Positions 7,917 to 16,499 of a stretch of DNA of 39,090 bases are shown here, one piece after another. The position numbers were made by a program, and so were the translations under genes. The stretch comes from CAKUIA01 sp044433115 (lineage in GTDB: Bacteria > Verrucomicrobiota > Verrucomicrobiia > Opitutales > Intestinicryptomonadaceae), in the NCBI GenBank assembly GCA_044433115.1, contig JAWXTY010000022.1:1-39090 (forward strand), read 5' to 3'. Below the pieces are notes generated by a model, which worked only from the letters and a program-made list of their open reading frames with translations, was not told the DNA's origin and made no database searches. Numbering within the stretch: position 1 is the first letter of the stretch; each line of letters starts with the position of its first letter.

Positions 7917-9404
7917 TTAGTATGATTTTGCAAAGACTGCGAGTTGCTTGCTATTGCCACCTGTGAAGATGCAAGTGCCAGCTTGTGGCTTATCTTCGAA
8001 AGGTATGCAGCGAACTGTAACTTTTAGGTCTTTGCGTAGCATATCTTCAACTTCTTCGCTACCATCGTAGTGAGCAAGGGCAAAACCAGAATTTTCCTTA
8101 GAGAAGTATTCATAAAATTCTTCTTTAGAGTTAATTTGAATTGTGCCTGATTCAAGTCTCTTTAGTGCAGTTTCGTAAAGACCATCTTGCATAGCTTGTA
8201 GAGTATCGCTGATATTGTCTATAAAGCTTTGTCTATCAATTGCTTCCTTTGTGTCGCTAGTACGCTTTGCAACAAATAAAGTATCCTTTTCTATATCTCG
8301 CATACCCACTTCTACACGAATTGGTACGCCACATTTTACCCATTGCCAAGACTTTTCGCCACCACGTATATCTCTTGCGTCGATATTAACTTCGACTGCT
8401 TTCTTATCGAACATCTTGTCTTGAAGGTCGCTCTTTAGCTTAGAGCAATATTCCATTACTGTAGCTTTGTCCTCTTCTTTATGAGCAATAGGTATAATTA
8501 CAACGTGCGTATGAGCCAACTTTGGAGGTAGAACCAAGCCATTGTCGTCGGAGTGAGTCATAATCAAAGCCCCTATTAATCTAGTGGAAACGCCCCAAGA
8601 AGTAGTCCAAGCAAATTCTTCCTTGCCAGCTTCTGACAAGAATTTAATATTACTTGCCTTAGCAAAATTTTGCCCCAAGAAGTGAGAAGTCCCAGCTTGC
8701 AAAGCCTTACCATCTTGCATCATCGCCTCAATACAGAATGTTTCAACAGCTCCAGGGAATTTTTCGCCCTCAGTCTTTTTACCAGTTAAAACAGGCATAG
8801 CCATATAATCCCTAGCAAAGTCTGCATATACTTGAAGCATTTTGAAAGTTTCTTCTTCGGCTTCTGCCTTTGTTGCATGAGCAGTATGTCCCTCTTGCCA
8901 CAAAAATTCAGCTGTTCTTAAAAATAGTCTAGTACGCATTTCCCAACGAACAACATTCGCCCATTGATTTATAAGTATAGGCAAGTCCCTATAAGATTGT
9001 ACCCACTTTGCATACATTTCACCAATGATAGTCTCAGATGTAGGACGCACAATCAAGGCTTCTTCTAAAGGAGATGCAGGCACTAACTTGCCATCTTTAA
9101 GCTCTAACTTAGAGTGAGTTACCACAGCACATTCCTTAGCAAAGCCATCAACGTGAGCTGCCTCTTTTTCTAAATAGCTAAGAGGTATAAATAGAGGAAA
9201 GTAGGCGTTTCTATGTCCTGTGTCCTTAAAAGCCTTATCGAGAGCCTTTTGCATATTTTCCCAAAGCGAGTAGCCATTAGGTTTAATTACCATACAGCCA
9301 CGAACTGGGCTATTTTCTGCTAATTGAGCAGCCTTGATTACTTCTTGGTACCACTGAGGGTAGTCTTGTTCTCTAGTAGGGTTTATTGCTGTTTTTTTTG
9401 CCAT
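7917..9404 (-). CDS. proS: Prolyl-tRNA synthetase, archaeal/eukaryote type
   Basis: A 495-residue class II aminoacyl-tRNA synthetase that charges tRNA-Pro. It starts with the family signature DYPQWYQEVIKAAQLAENSPVRG and shows motif 2 as RWEMRTRLFLRTAEFLWQEGHTAHA (read as two adjacent pieces, RWEMRTRLFLRT and AEFLWQEGHT), a GTSHFLGQNFAKA segment, and an anticodon-binding domain with VGMRDIEKDTLFVAKR. It lacks the ~180-residue editing insertion of the E. coli-type ProRS and ends in Tyr, both typical of the archaeal/eukaryote-like form that is scattered among bacteria. It is a single gene, bounded by hairpin terminators on both sides. Confidence 0.96.
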   Translation of the reverse strand: MAKKTAINPTREQDYPQWYQEVIKAAQLAENSPVRGCMVIKPNGYSLWENMQKALDKAFKDTGHRNAYFPLFIPLSYLEKEAAHVDGFAKECAVVTHSKLELKDGKLVPASPLEEALIVRPTSETIIGEMYAKWVQSYRDLPILINQWANVVRWEMRTRLFLRTAEFLWQEGHTAHATKAEAEEETFKMLQVYADFARDYMAMPVLTGKKTEGEKFPGAVETFCIEAMMQDGKALQAGTSHFLGQNFAKASNIKFLSEAGKEEFAWTTSWGVSTRLIGALIMTHSDDNGLVLPPKLAHTHVVIIPIAHKEEDKATVMEYCSKLKSDLQDKMFDKKAVEVNIDARDIRGGEKSWQWVKCGVPIRVEVGMRDIEKDTLFVAKRTSDTKEAIDRQSFIDNISDTLQAMQDGLYETALKRLESGTIQINSKEEFYEYFSKENSGFALAHYDGSEEVEDMLRKDLKVTVRCIPFEDKPQAGTCIFTGGNSKQLAVFAKSY

Positions 9405-9436
9405 AATCTTAAAAATTTAATATGAAATCCGTATAC

Positions 9437-9473
9437 ACAAAACGCAACGCCTCTATAATAAGGGGCTTGCGTT
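9437..9473 (-). terminator. Intrinsic terminator after the STAS gene
   Basis: AACGCAA pairs with TTGCGTT and, after a one-base bulge, GCCTCT with AGGGGC, giving a 13-bp stem with loop ATAATA. On the minus strand it is followed by TTTTG. It lies 30 bp beyond the STAS stop codon and upstream of proS. Confidence 0.75.
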
Positions 9474-9502
9474 GGGTATTTAAAAGTTGTTTAAGCTAAA
9501 AA

Positions 9503-9835
9503 TTAGAAAGAAGCGACTGCTTCGCTCTTGCTTGCGTAGATAGGGAATATGCTAGTGAAGCCAGAGATTTCAAAAACTTGTTGAACGTTATTGCTCAAGC
9601 CTGCCAATACGATTATGCCACCAATTTTCTTAAATTGCTTAGCTGCAGACAATAGGGACCTCAATCCAGCACTACTTATATAATCTAGCTCGCAACAATC
9701 CACGACTACATTCTTCTTGGGTTCAGCCAAAAGTGCATCAAATGCCTTTTCCAAATCCACAACTGTAGTTACATTTAATTTACCTTTTATAGCAATAACT
9801 GCTACTTCATTTAGAGTTTCTGTAGTAATTTCCAT
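9503..9835 (-). CDS. STAS-domain anti-sigma factor antagonist
   Basis: A 110-residue single-domain STAS protein of the SpoIIAA/RsbV type. Such proteins bind an anti-sigma kinase and are switched off by phosphorylation of a serine. The motif DYISSAGLRSLL carries the candidate phosphoserines (54/55 counted from the ATG at 9835); the preceding VVVDCCELD strand and the C-terminal ISGFTSIFPIYAS are typical. A TTG five codons upstream (9850) is possible, but the ATG gives the usual family start. No partner kinase or sigma factor is adjacent, so the pathway is unknown here. A perfect palindrome sits in the presumed 5' leader. Confidence 0.93.
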   Translation of the reverse strand: MEITTETLNEVAVIAIKGKLNVTTVVDLEKAFDALLAEPKKNVVVDCCELDYISSAGLRSLLSAAKQFKKIGGIIVLAGLSNNVQQVFEISGFTSIFPIYASKSEAVASF

Positions 9836-9855
9836 TTTTTTGTTGTCCAAATTTA

Positions 9856-9870
9856 AGAGGCTAAGCCTCT
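9856..9870. promoter_or_regulatory. Perfect palindrome in the STAS 5' region
   Basis: AGAGGCTAAGCCTCT, a 7-bp inverted repeat around a central A, lies 21 bp upstream of the STAS ATG in the divergent STAS/DoxX intergenic region. It could be an operator or a leader hairpin; the sequence does not decide. Confidence 0.45.
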
Positions 9871-9893
9871 ATTATTAATTTTAAAGCCACATA

Positions 9894-9922
9894 TTGACAG
9901 CTATTTAAAATTTATGCAATAT
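9894..9922 (+). promoter_or_regulatory. Putative promoter for the DoxX operon
   Basis: TTGACA (9894-9899) and CAATAT (9917-9922) are separated by 17 bp, about 85 bp before the DoxX ATG. A second TTGACA at 9933 has no equally good -10 box at standard distance. Confidence 0.4.
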
Positions 9923-10007
9923 TAAAAATTTATTGACAACAAGAAAATACGTTGTTTTTATTTATAGCACAAAAGACTTTAACACATTATACAAAAAAGG
10001 GATTAAA

Positions 10008-10613
10008 ATGAAAGATATAGAAAAAACATTGGCTTTTTGGCTATTGAGAATATGGCTAGGAACAAGAGCATTATTCACAGGATTAACTAAGTTTCAAGGC
10101 GAAGAAGAACGCGTTATAGGTGGCGAAGCTGACGACTTGTTAGACGCAGAGATGCTAGAAATTCTAGCAGACGGAGCAGGCTCTGTAACTTCAGCTGCAG
10201 ACAAAGCAACTGAAACTGTACAATTCTTATCTTTAAGCAACTATGAAGCTTTGCCAGAAAAGGGTAAAATGAGCATAGAAAGCTTCAAGGCAAGCCCATT
10301 TATGCCAGACTTTATGGTAGAGCCTTATGCACTTTGCTTAGGCGTTGCCCTAATCGCTGTAGGCTTAGCTCTATTTGCAGGCGTATTAACTAGGCTAACT
10401 CTATTTGTAATGGGTCTTTTGTATGTATCTTTAACTTATGGATTTATCATCTTAGAACCAAGTATGGGAGCTGCCAGTGCTGGTGGTATCGCATATTTAG
10501 GTATACATATGCTATTAATCGTTGCAGCTCTACTATTGGCTGACTACAACAAGTTCGAATTGCTACCTTGCTCTAAGCTATGCAAGCTATGCAAGTGCAA
10601 CTGCGAAAAATAA
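10008..10613 (+). CDS. DoxX-family membrane protein with Cys-rich tail
   Basis: This 201-residue inner-membrane protein has the DoxX layout: a first membrane segment (about 8-24, FWLLRIWLGTRALFTGLTKF), a long non-membrane loop (about 28-105), and three more hydrophobic segments (about 107-126, 129-147, 157-178). DoxX-like proteins are linked to membrane redox or thiol systems, but their function is mostly unsettled. The last 14 residues (CSKLCKLCKCNCEK) hold five cysteines, an unusual tail that could bind metal or exchange disulfides. The start ATG at 10008 follows a GGGAT-type ribosome site; longer in-frame starts upstream would add a non-family extension. It is the first gene of a plus-strand set with the Gfo/Idh oxidoreductase 26 bp downstream. 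Confidence 0.85.
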   Translation: MKDIEKTLAFWLLRIWLGTRALFTGLTKFQGEEERVIGGEADDLLDAEMLEILADGAGSVTSAADKATETVQFLSLSNYEALPEKGKMSIESFKASPFMPDFMVEPYALCLGVALIAVGLALFAGVLTRLTLFVMGLLYVSLTYGFIILEPSMGAASAGGIAYLGIHMLLIVAALLLADYNKFELLPCSKLCKLCKCNCEK

Positions 10614-10639
10614 TTTTTAATTAAAAAGAGGATACTAAA

Positions 10640-11965
10640 ATGGAAAGAAGAGATTTTTTAAAAACTACAGCTGCAGGAGCTGGACTAATGTTCATTCCTT
10701 CTCTAGCAAAAGCTAACAAAAAGTTAGGTGCAAACGACGTAATTAACTATGCTCTAGTTGGCGTTGGTGCTGAAGGCAAAGTGCTTATGCAAAGCTTGGT
10801 TAAAATGCCAAACTTAAATTGTGTAGCTATTTGTGATATTTGGGACTTCCCGAGAAAATATGGTGCAGCTTACCACTACAAGATGGCTAAGATGAAGAAA
10901 ATGCCTAATATGTACGAAGACTACAAGGAACTTATCGAAAAAGAAAAAGACCTTGATGCTGTAATCATCGCAACTCCAGACTTTTGGCACGCTCCTCAAA
11001 CTAACGACTTCCTAAAGGCTGGTGTACACGTTTATTGCGAAAAAATGATGGCTGAAAGCAAGGAAAGTGCTGCAACTATGGTTCGCACTGCTCGTGAAAC
11101 TGGCAAGCTCCTACAAATCGGGCACCAAAGAACTTCTAACCCTTACTATAATTATGCACGTGAAGAGCTAATCCAAAATAGACAAATTTTCGGAAGACTC
11201 GTAAATGCAAATGGTCAGTGGAATAGAGCTGTTACTGACGACTTGGTAATGCCTGAAAAACACCAAATTTCTCAAGAAATCCTAACTAAATATGGTTTCA
11301 AGGACGCTCATCAATTTATGAATTGGCGTTGGTATAAGGGTCTAGGTGGCGGTCCTATAAGTGACTTAGGTGCTCACCAAATAGACATCTTCGGCTGGTT
11401 CTTCGGCGGTAGACCTATAGACGTAATGGCTTCTGGCGATTGCTCTTACTACAATAAGGAATGGTACGATAATGTAATGTGTATCCTAAACTACAAGACT
11501 TTCCAAGGACACACTGCTAAGGCTTTCTATCAAGTACTTACTGCAACTAGTGCTGGTGGTGGCTACTATGAACAATTTATGGGCGACGAAGGTGCAATCA
11601 AAATCTCTGAAAATGATGCTCTTACAAAAATCTTCAAAGAAGGTCGTGCAGATAAAGATAAGTGGGATAAATTAGTAGACCAAGGCGTTTTGGGTGCTGA
11701 CACTGCCCCTGCAGTAGCGGTAACTAAGACTGACTCTCGTCAATCTGGACCTTTAGCTTCTTATGCAATGCCTGCTTCTGTAAAGCTAGATATGCCTATA
11801 CATATGGCTCACTTGTTGAACTTCTTTAATGCAATTAGAGGTCAAGAAAAGCTAAATTGTGATGGCGAACACGCTTTTGAACGTGAAGCTGCTGTATTCA
11901 AAATCGTTGAAGCTATCGAAGCTAAGAAAACCCTACAATTCGAAGAAAGCGACTTCGTTGCTTAG
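10640..11965 (+). CDS. Tat-exported Gfo/Idh/MocA-family oxidoreductase
   Basis: A 441-residue NAD(P)-dependent oxidoreductase of the glucose-fructose oxidoreductase/inositol dehydrogenase type. A twin-arginine signal (RRDFLKTTAAGAG, ending about residue 25 at AKA) directs the folded enzyme to the periplasm, presumably with bound cofactor. The Rossmann motif GVGAEG is at 41-46, and SDLGAHQIDIFGW (Asp242, His246) marks the substrate domain. The usual EKP motif reads EKM (134-136): the Lys is kept but Pro is replaced by Met. A good ribosome site (AAGAGGA) precedes the ATG. The substrate is probably a sugar or cyclitol by family; it is not readable. Neighbours are DoxX upstream and a discoidin-like protein downstream. 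Confidence 0.93.
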   Translation: MERRDFLKTTAAGAGLMFIPSLAKANKKLGANDVINYALVGVGAEGKVLMQSLVKMPNLNCVAICDIWDFPRKYGAAYHYKMAKMKKMPNMYEDYKELIEKEKDLDAVIIATPDFWHAPQTNDFLKAGVHVYCEKMMAESKESAATMVRTARETGKLLQIGHQRTSNPYYNYAREELIQNRQIFGRLVNANGQWNRAVTDDLVMPEKHQISQEILTKYGFKDAHQFMNWRWYKGLGGGPISDLGAHQIDIFGWFFGGRPIDVMASGDCSYYNKEWYDNVMCILNYKTFQGHTAKAFYQVLTATSAGGGYYEQFMGDEGAIKISENDALTKIFKEGRADKDKWDKLVDQGVLGADTAPAVAVTKTDSRQSGPLASYAMPASVKLDMPIHMAHLLNFFNAIRGQEKLNCDGEHAFEREAAVFKIVEAIEAKKTLQFEESDFVA

Positions 11966-11973
11966 TTGAATTA

Positions 11974-12022
11974 TAGGTGGGTTCTAAAAATTAGTTTTTA
12001 AAAAGTAAAAGAAAAATACACT
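11974..12022. repeat. Fragment of the MITE-like element (copy D)
   Basis: GTTCTAAAAATTAGTTTTTA and the next ~20 bp match the left end of copy A (3198 onward). No matching right end is seen, so this looks like a solo end. It lies between the Gfo/Idh and discoidin-like genes. Confidence 0.6.
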
Positions 12023-12081
12023 TGCTTTATAAAAAAGACAGCCCATTCTTAATTACTATAACAAATTAAATTATTTAAAAA

Positions 12082-12726
12082 ATGAAAAAACTTATCATAT
12101 CATTATCTGCATTAGCTATTGCTACAGTAGCTTTTGCTCAAGACACTAAAGTATTAACATTGGAAATTCCTACAGTACAAATAGTTGGAACTCCAGCTCC
12201 AATCAAGTTAGATAACCTTGATAGCAAGAGCCAAAACCCAACTCCTACAGTTCCTGCTGACGTTACTAATATCGCTAAGGGCAAAACTGTTACAAGTTCT
12301 GACGACTTCCCTCTAATTGGCGAACTCGAATTAGTTACTGATGGCGACAAAGACGCTTCTGAAGGTTACTATGTTGAACTTATGGACGGCGTTCAATGGA
12401 TACAAATCGACTTAGCTAAAGAATCTGAAATCTTTGCAGTTGCTATGTGGATGTATCACAGCCAAGCTCGTGCTTATAAGGACGTAGTTGTTCAAATTTC
12501 TAACGACGCTGAATTTAAAACTGGTGTAGAAACTATCTTCAACGCAGACCACGACAACACTATCAAGTTAGGTGCTGGTAAGGATAAGGCTTGGGTTCAA
12601 TCTAACGAAGGTAAACTAGTTGCACTAGAAAAACCTCTTAAGGCTCAATACCTAAGAATTTACTCTAACGGCAACACTGCCAACGACACAAATCACTATA
12701 TCGAAGTCGAAGTATTCGGTAGATAA
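12082..12726 (+). CDS. Exported discoidin/F5-8C-like protein
   Basis: This 214-residue protein has a clean signal peptide (1-19, ending VAFA|Q), a Pro/Thr/Asn linker (about 40-60) and one galactose-binding-like beta-sandwich (about 62-213). The domain shows the typical starts NIAKGKTVTSSDDF and LVTDGD, then WIQIDLAKESEIFAVAMWM, and ends with AQYLRIYSNG and the strand EVEVFGR. Such domains bind carbohydrate or surfaces; no catalytic part is present. It follows the Gfo/Idh gene by 116 bp, with a repeat fragment in between, so co-transcription is possible but not certain. No clear ribosome site precedes the ATG. Confidence 0.85.
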   Translation: MKKLIISLSALAIATVAFAQDTKVLTLEIPTVQIVGTPAPIKLDNLDSKSQNPTPTVPADVTNIAKGKTVTSSDDFPLIGELELVTDGDKDASEGYYVELMDGVQWIQIDLAKESEIFAVAMWMYHSQARAYKDVVVQISNDAEFKTGVETIFNADHDNTIKLGAGKDKAWVQSNEGKLVALEKPLKAQYLRIYSNGNTANDTNHYIEVEVFGR

Positions 12727-12841
12727 TTTTTTGGGGCGTGAAGAATTTGTTAACACCCTCTCAGATATGACGGAGTTGAGAAATTGTTCAAAAAAAGGGC
12801 GGTATTCCCAAAAAACCCTAATATAGACACGTTGCACAAAG

Positions 12842-12886
12842 TGGCTAAAAATGGCAATTTTATGCCTTTTTAGTCATTTTTTTGTA
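12842..12886 (+). terminator. Intrinsic terminator downstream of the discoidin-like gene
   Basis: GGCTAAAAATGGCA and TGCCTTTTTAGTC form a stem around ATTTTA, followed by a run of seven T. It is about 115 bp past the stop codon. Confidence 0.7.
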
Positions 12887-12897
12887 CTAACACCTCT

Positions 12898-12976
12898 GTC
12901 TAAATTTTGAGCTTTAGTACGCTTGCAAATGCTGTATTTTGCTTGGTTTATAGTTGCTTATATCTAAAATTTAGAC
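12898..12976. repeat. Inverted repeat in the 12727-13091 intergenic region
   Basis: GTCTAAATTTT (12898-12908) and AAAATTTAGAC (12966-12976) are exact reverse complements enclosing about 57 bp. The rest of the 365-bp gap holds the terminator at 12842 and a TTTTGGGGCGTGA segment (about 12729) that matches the start of the inverted repeat unit at 16905. No gene is seen in it. Confidence 0.6.
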
Positions 12977-13091
12977 ACTTTTTGTATCTTAAAGAGATTT
13001 TATCTTTAGGCTCTTATAATGATGATTTTACTTTTTTTAACCTACAAGAATAAAGCTTGAAAAATTTATCTGCATAGGCGATAATATTTAT

Positions 13092-14567
13092 ATGTTTAAA
13101 AGACTTCTACTTTGCCTTGCCTTTGCAATTTCCTACACCTTGTGGGGAGATAGCGATGTTGTGGCTGAGCAAGAGGATAAAGGACAAGTTTTTACTGTTG
13201 ATCAAAATTATGAATCTATTAAAGATGGCATTCTTTCAAATAGAAAGAAAGTTTATCATTTGACGCCTAAGCTTGATTATTCTTATGACTCGCACATTGA
13301 CATTCCTTATGATTTATATGGCGAAAACAAACATATAAACAGACGTTTGACTAAAGAAGAACAGTCTAAATATTATGCAGACCCTCTTGTCTATATGGAA
13401 AGCGTAGCCCAAACAGATTGGCAACGTGCCTTTGAAATGTCTATGTATTATCAAGGCTGGAAGCCCAACACTATCTTCTTTAGATTCGACTTTTTGATAG
13501 CTAATAATTGCTTCGATTTCTTAAATTACTTTAACTATATTCCAAGTACTGATGATATGCGTTTTAAAGAACGTGAGGTCATAGACTCACAAAAGGCACT
13601 TCACTGGGCTAAAATTGCTTATGATTTAATGACAGAAAAACTAAAAGATGATGCAAAGATAAAAGATTCTAAGACTGCAATATATAATATTATAGAGTTT
13701 ATGAAAAAAAATCTTTTATACAGAATTGATGAAAGCTCACTTGAAAACAAAGATGAAAAAATAAAAGAGACTTTTGCTTTATTTGAAAAAAATGAAAGCG
13801 AAAATCCTTCAGAATATAATCATATATACGATGGCTATAAATTATATTCTACAATGAGACCAGATACTCTTGATAATTTTAAGTATTTTTATGCAACTAC
13901 TTGTTTTTCAAAGTGGAGAAATTATTATTGTGGTTTTGTATATCCTAAAAATAAAGAATTTGCAATAATTTCGGTGCTTTCCTACAATTCTCATTTCAAC
14001 AAACATTATTTCAACAAACATTATTTCAAGAAATATGATCTAGAGAAAGATTCTTCTCTTTGTAAAATAAATTCAGGGCTTTACGATAAAGATGATTTAT
14101 TAAAAGAGCCAAGAACTTTATACCCAAAAATAAACTTTGAGAAATTTTATAAAGATAAGTCTTTGTTTTCTCGAATATATTTTTTTGAAGAGAACTTTAG
14201 CTCTTTGCAGATTAAAAATCCCATAGCACCACATTATATGTCTCAGATAGCTATTTATGCCATAGAAAATTTGTCTTTTGATGTTTTTAAATATAAGAAT
14301 GAATCGACTGTAAAAAGCCCATATTTCAATAAAGCAAAAGCTCTTGAGGTACTAAAACAATCTTTGGAAAATAAAAATTGGGTACATATCGACTCGCTCT
14401 GCGATTTTATTAAATACGCCCCACAATATGGAATTTCGGAAGAAATTTACAATGAATTTGTAGAAGAAATACGCAAAGAATTAGGCGAAGATTTCTGCAA
14501 AAAAGAGGAAGAATACGCCCGAGAATTTTTCAGCGAGCGTATTCCTGACCCTTACGAATATAGGTGA
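13092..14567 (+). CDS. Large exported protein, unknown function
   Basis: A 491-residue protein with an N-terminal signal peptide (about 1-18, LLLCLAFAISYTLWG). The rest is soluble and rich in aromatic and charged residues (many Tyr, Phe, Asn, Lys), with no motif I recognise. A 15-bp tandem repeat at 13995-14039 encodes FNKHY FNKHY FKKYD (about residues 302-316), a recent in-frame duplication. Segments such as ALHWAKIAYDLMTEKL and AKALEVLKQSLENK look helical and could be TPR/Sel1-like, but this is only an impression. Its TGA stop is immediately followed by the stop codon of the convergent gene 14568-16499, with no intergenic base. Base composition is lower in GC than the housekeeping genes nearby. 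Confidence 0.75.
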   Translation: MFKRLLLCLAFAISYTLWGDSDVVAEQEDKGQVFTVDQNYESIKDGILSNRKKVYHLTPKLDYSYDSHIDIPYDLYGENKHINRRLTKEEQSKYYADPLVYMESVAQTDWQRAFEMSMYYQGWKPNTIFFRFDFLIANNCFDFLNYFNYIPSTDDMRFKEREVIDSQKALHWAKIAYDLMTEKLKDDAKIKDSKTAIYNIIEFMKKNLLYRIDESSLENKDEKIKETFALFEKNESENPSEYNHIYDGYKLYSTMRPDTLDNFKYFYATTCFSKWRNYYCGFVYPKNKEFAIISVLSYNSHFNKHYFNKHYFKKYDLEKDSSLCKINSGLYDKDDLLKEPRTLYPKINFEKFYKDKSLFSRIYFFEENFSSLQIKNPIAPHYMSQIAIYAIENLSFDVFKYKNESTVKSPYFNKAKALEVLKQSLENKNWVHIDSLCDFIKYAPQYGISEEIYNEFVEEIRKELGEDFCKKEEEYAREFFSERIPDPYEYR

Positions 14568-16499
14568 TTAATCTATTAATTCAACTGTTTTATTTATTAA
14601 GTTTATTCTGAATTTCATCTCATATAAAACTTTGCCATTTTGTAGATATTCAAGAATTTTTTTATAATTTACAAGCAAGCCTTCTTTCTTTGTTTTATCT
14701 GTTTTATCATCATGACAGCCAAAATATAAAGCAAATAATCTATCTAATTGTTCTTCGTAAGTCAATTCTGTGTCGTTTTTAGAAGCTATAGACATGCTTT
14801 TACTCCATGTTTGATTCTCAATAATTGCATTTTCTAAAGCTTTATAGTCTTGTAAAGATATTTTTACTTTTACATCAACAAAGTCTAAATCTTCGGTTAT
14901 TTCATCGGGATTATTCAAGTATTGATCTAAAATGTTAAGAATGGGAATTCTATTATAATTTAATGTATTGTTTTCGTCTGCATATTCTTCAAAAACCGAG
15001 GCAATCTTTAAAGCTTCTCCTAATTTGTCTAAAGTATCCACATCTGGATTTCCTTCGTAAGATAAAGTACTTTTTTGAATTTCTGCTTCAACAAGAAGTG
15101 GATATTTTTCTCCTACTATTAAATTTTCATCTTTATATTCACCCCCAAGGCCAAACCATGCCCCTGTTGAATTTCCATTTTCATCTTCAAACTTCACAGC
15201 GTCATAAGCTTCAATTTTATTACCATCTGAAGTTCTGTTTTTTCCAACGCTAGATAAGGTAAAGTTGTCATCTTTGTATCCTGTGGAAGCTGAGGATTCT
15301 TCTGTTGCTGTGTTGGTTGTGTTTTCGCTTTCGGTGGAATTTGTATCGTTTGTATTATTAGAGTCGCTTTCTTCTTGGGTGTCGTCTTTAGAGGCGAATA
15401 TAGATAGAAAATTATCTAGGGTTTCCTTTAAGGCGGCTTTGGCTTTTGATGTGATATCATTGAATTTTTCGGATATAATTTCTTTGGCTTCTAGGATAAT
15501 TTCCTTTATATCGTCCATTGTCATATCTTCTAGTGTTTCAGCAATTTCATCATCGCTTTTACCCATATCTTCTAGCACTTCTTTCGTTCCTTCTTTTATC
15601 TCTTCAGAAGGACTTTCTTCTACTTCTTCAGATTTTTCTTCATGAGCTTTGTCGTCATTATCCTCTTCTTTATTTTTATCGACTGAATCATCTGTTTCGT
15701 TTGTGTCATTTGACTCGGAGTTTTCTTCGTCTTCGTCAGCGTCGGAGTCTTCAGTGTTGCCTGAATCTTTGCCATCATCGTCTGTAGGAGAGCCGCCGTT
15801 GGTGCCGTCACTTGTCCATTGACCTCCATTTGGGTTGCCTTTTTCTACTCTTGGTTGATTTTCGTCATACAAGTGTTCGCCTGTGCGTGTCGGGATTTTT
15901 TCTGGGGCTTCTCCTAATTTTTCTAAGGCTTTTGCTTCTTCTTCTGTTAAGAAAAGTTCATCTTCTGTGACTTTGCCTGTACATAGCAACAAGAAGTTTC
16001 TTAGAGCTTCTGCAGAGTTTATTGCTTTAGTTTCTCTATCTGAAGTTAAGCCTACAAGATGGGCGACTTCGTGTATAAGAATACTGCCTTTATCCTCTAA
16101 GGGCGTTTCTTCTCTATCAAAAAATGCCTTATAGAATGTTATAATGTCAGGAGTAATATCTCTTGTGCTTGCAAAAACGCTATCTTGAGGATCTTGTTTT
16201 TTATCTCTATACACATTGTTATAAGGATAAGTTTTTATGCAGGAATTTAATTTCTCAAAGATTTTTTTGCAGATATCTTGAAGTTTATATATGTATTCTT
16301 CTTTCCCATAGATTAAAGAAATTGCATTTTTTGCAATATCTGATTTTCGCCTTAATTCTTCAGATACTTTTTCTAAGTCTAAATAAGCCGACTTAAAAAC
16401 CTTGTCCAAGACTAAAACGTGGTCTAATTTTGTGTATTGAATAATTTCGTATTCAACTGAGTTAAAAGTAGATGTTTTTATTTTTCTTTTCGTGTTCAT
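14568..16499 (-). CDS. M35-like (aspzincin) metallopeptidase-domain protein with acidic linker
   Basis: A 643-residue protein starting at ATG 16499. The N-terminal ~175 residues look like an aspzincin (M35) zinc peptidase domain: ITFYKAFFDREE, then SILIHEVAHLVG with HExxH at 143-147, a following SDRE that offers Asp154 as third ligand, and NSAEALRNFLLL, which resembles the family's final helix. Next comes ENQPRVEKGNPNGGQWTSDG (about 214-232), then a strongly acidic Asp/Glu/Ser/Asn tract (about 235-305), a helical part (305-375), a second Ser/Thr/Asn/Glu tract (375-410), and an unrecognised C-terminal domain (about 412-643). There is no signal peptide. A truncated, frameshifted paralogue of the first 230 residues lies at 38559-39090. 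The domain order suggests a secreted or toxin-like protein; that is inference. Confidence 0.75.
   Translation of the reverse strand: MNTKRKIKTSTFNSVEYEIIQYTKLDHVLVLDKVFKSAYLDLEKVSEELRRKSDIAKNAISLIYGKEEYIYKLQDICKKIFEKLNSCIKTYPYNNVYRDKKQDPQDSVFASTRDITPDIITFYKAFFDREETPLEDKGSILIHEVAHLVGLTSDRETKAINSAEALRNFLLLCTGKVTEDELFLTEEEAKALEKLGEAPEKIPTRTGEHLYDENQPRVEKGNPNGGQWTSDGTNGGSPTDDDGKDSGNTEDSDADEDEENSESNDTNETDDSVDKNKEEDNDDKAHEEKSEEVEESPSEEIKEGTKEVLEDMGKSDDEIAETLEDMTMDDIKEIILEAKEIISEKFNDITSKAKAALKETLDNFLSIFASKDDTQEESDSNNTNDTNSTESENTTNTATEESSASTGYKDDNFTLSSVGKNRTSDGNKIEAYDAVKFEDENGNSTGAWFGLGGEYKDENLIVGEKYPLLVEAEIQKSTLSYEGNPDVDTLDKLGEALKIASVFEEYADENNTLNYNRIPILNILDQYLNNPDEITEDLDFVDVKVKISLQDYKALENAIIENQTWSKSMSIASKNDTELTYEEQLDRLFALYFGCHDDKTDKTKKEGLLVNYKKILEYLQNGKVLYEMKFRINLINKTVELID

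Noticed and set aside
9933..10007. N-terminal extension of DoxX from a TTG start
   Set aside because: The extension is not part of the DoxX fold and the ATG at 10008 has a ribosome site and the family-typical start.
15265..15645. 126-residue plus-strand open frame rich in Ser and Val
   Set aside because: It is the antisense of the acidic Ser/Glu/Asp tract in the M35-like gene; low-complexity codons leave the opposite frames open.
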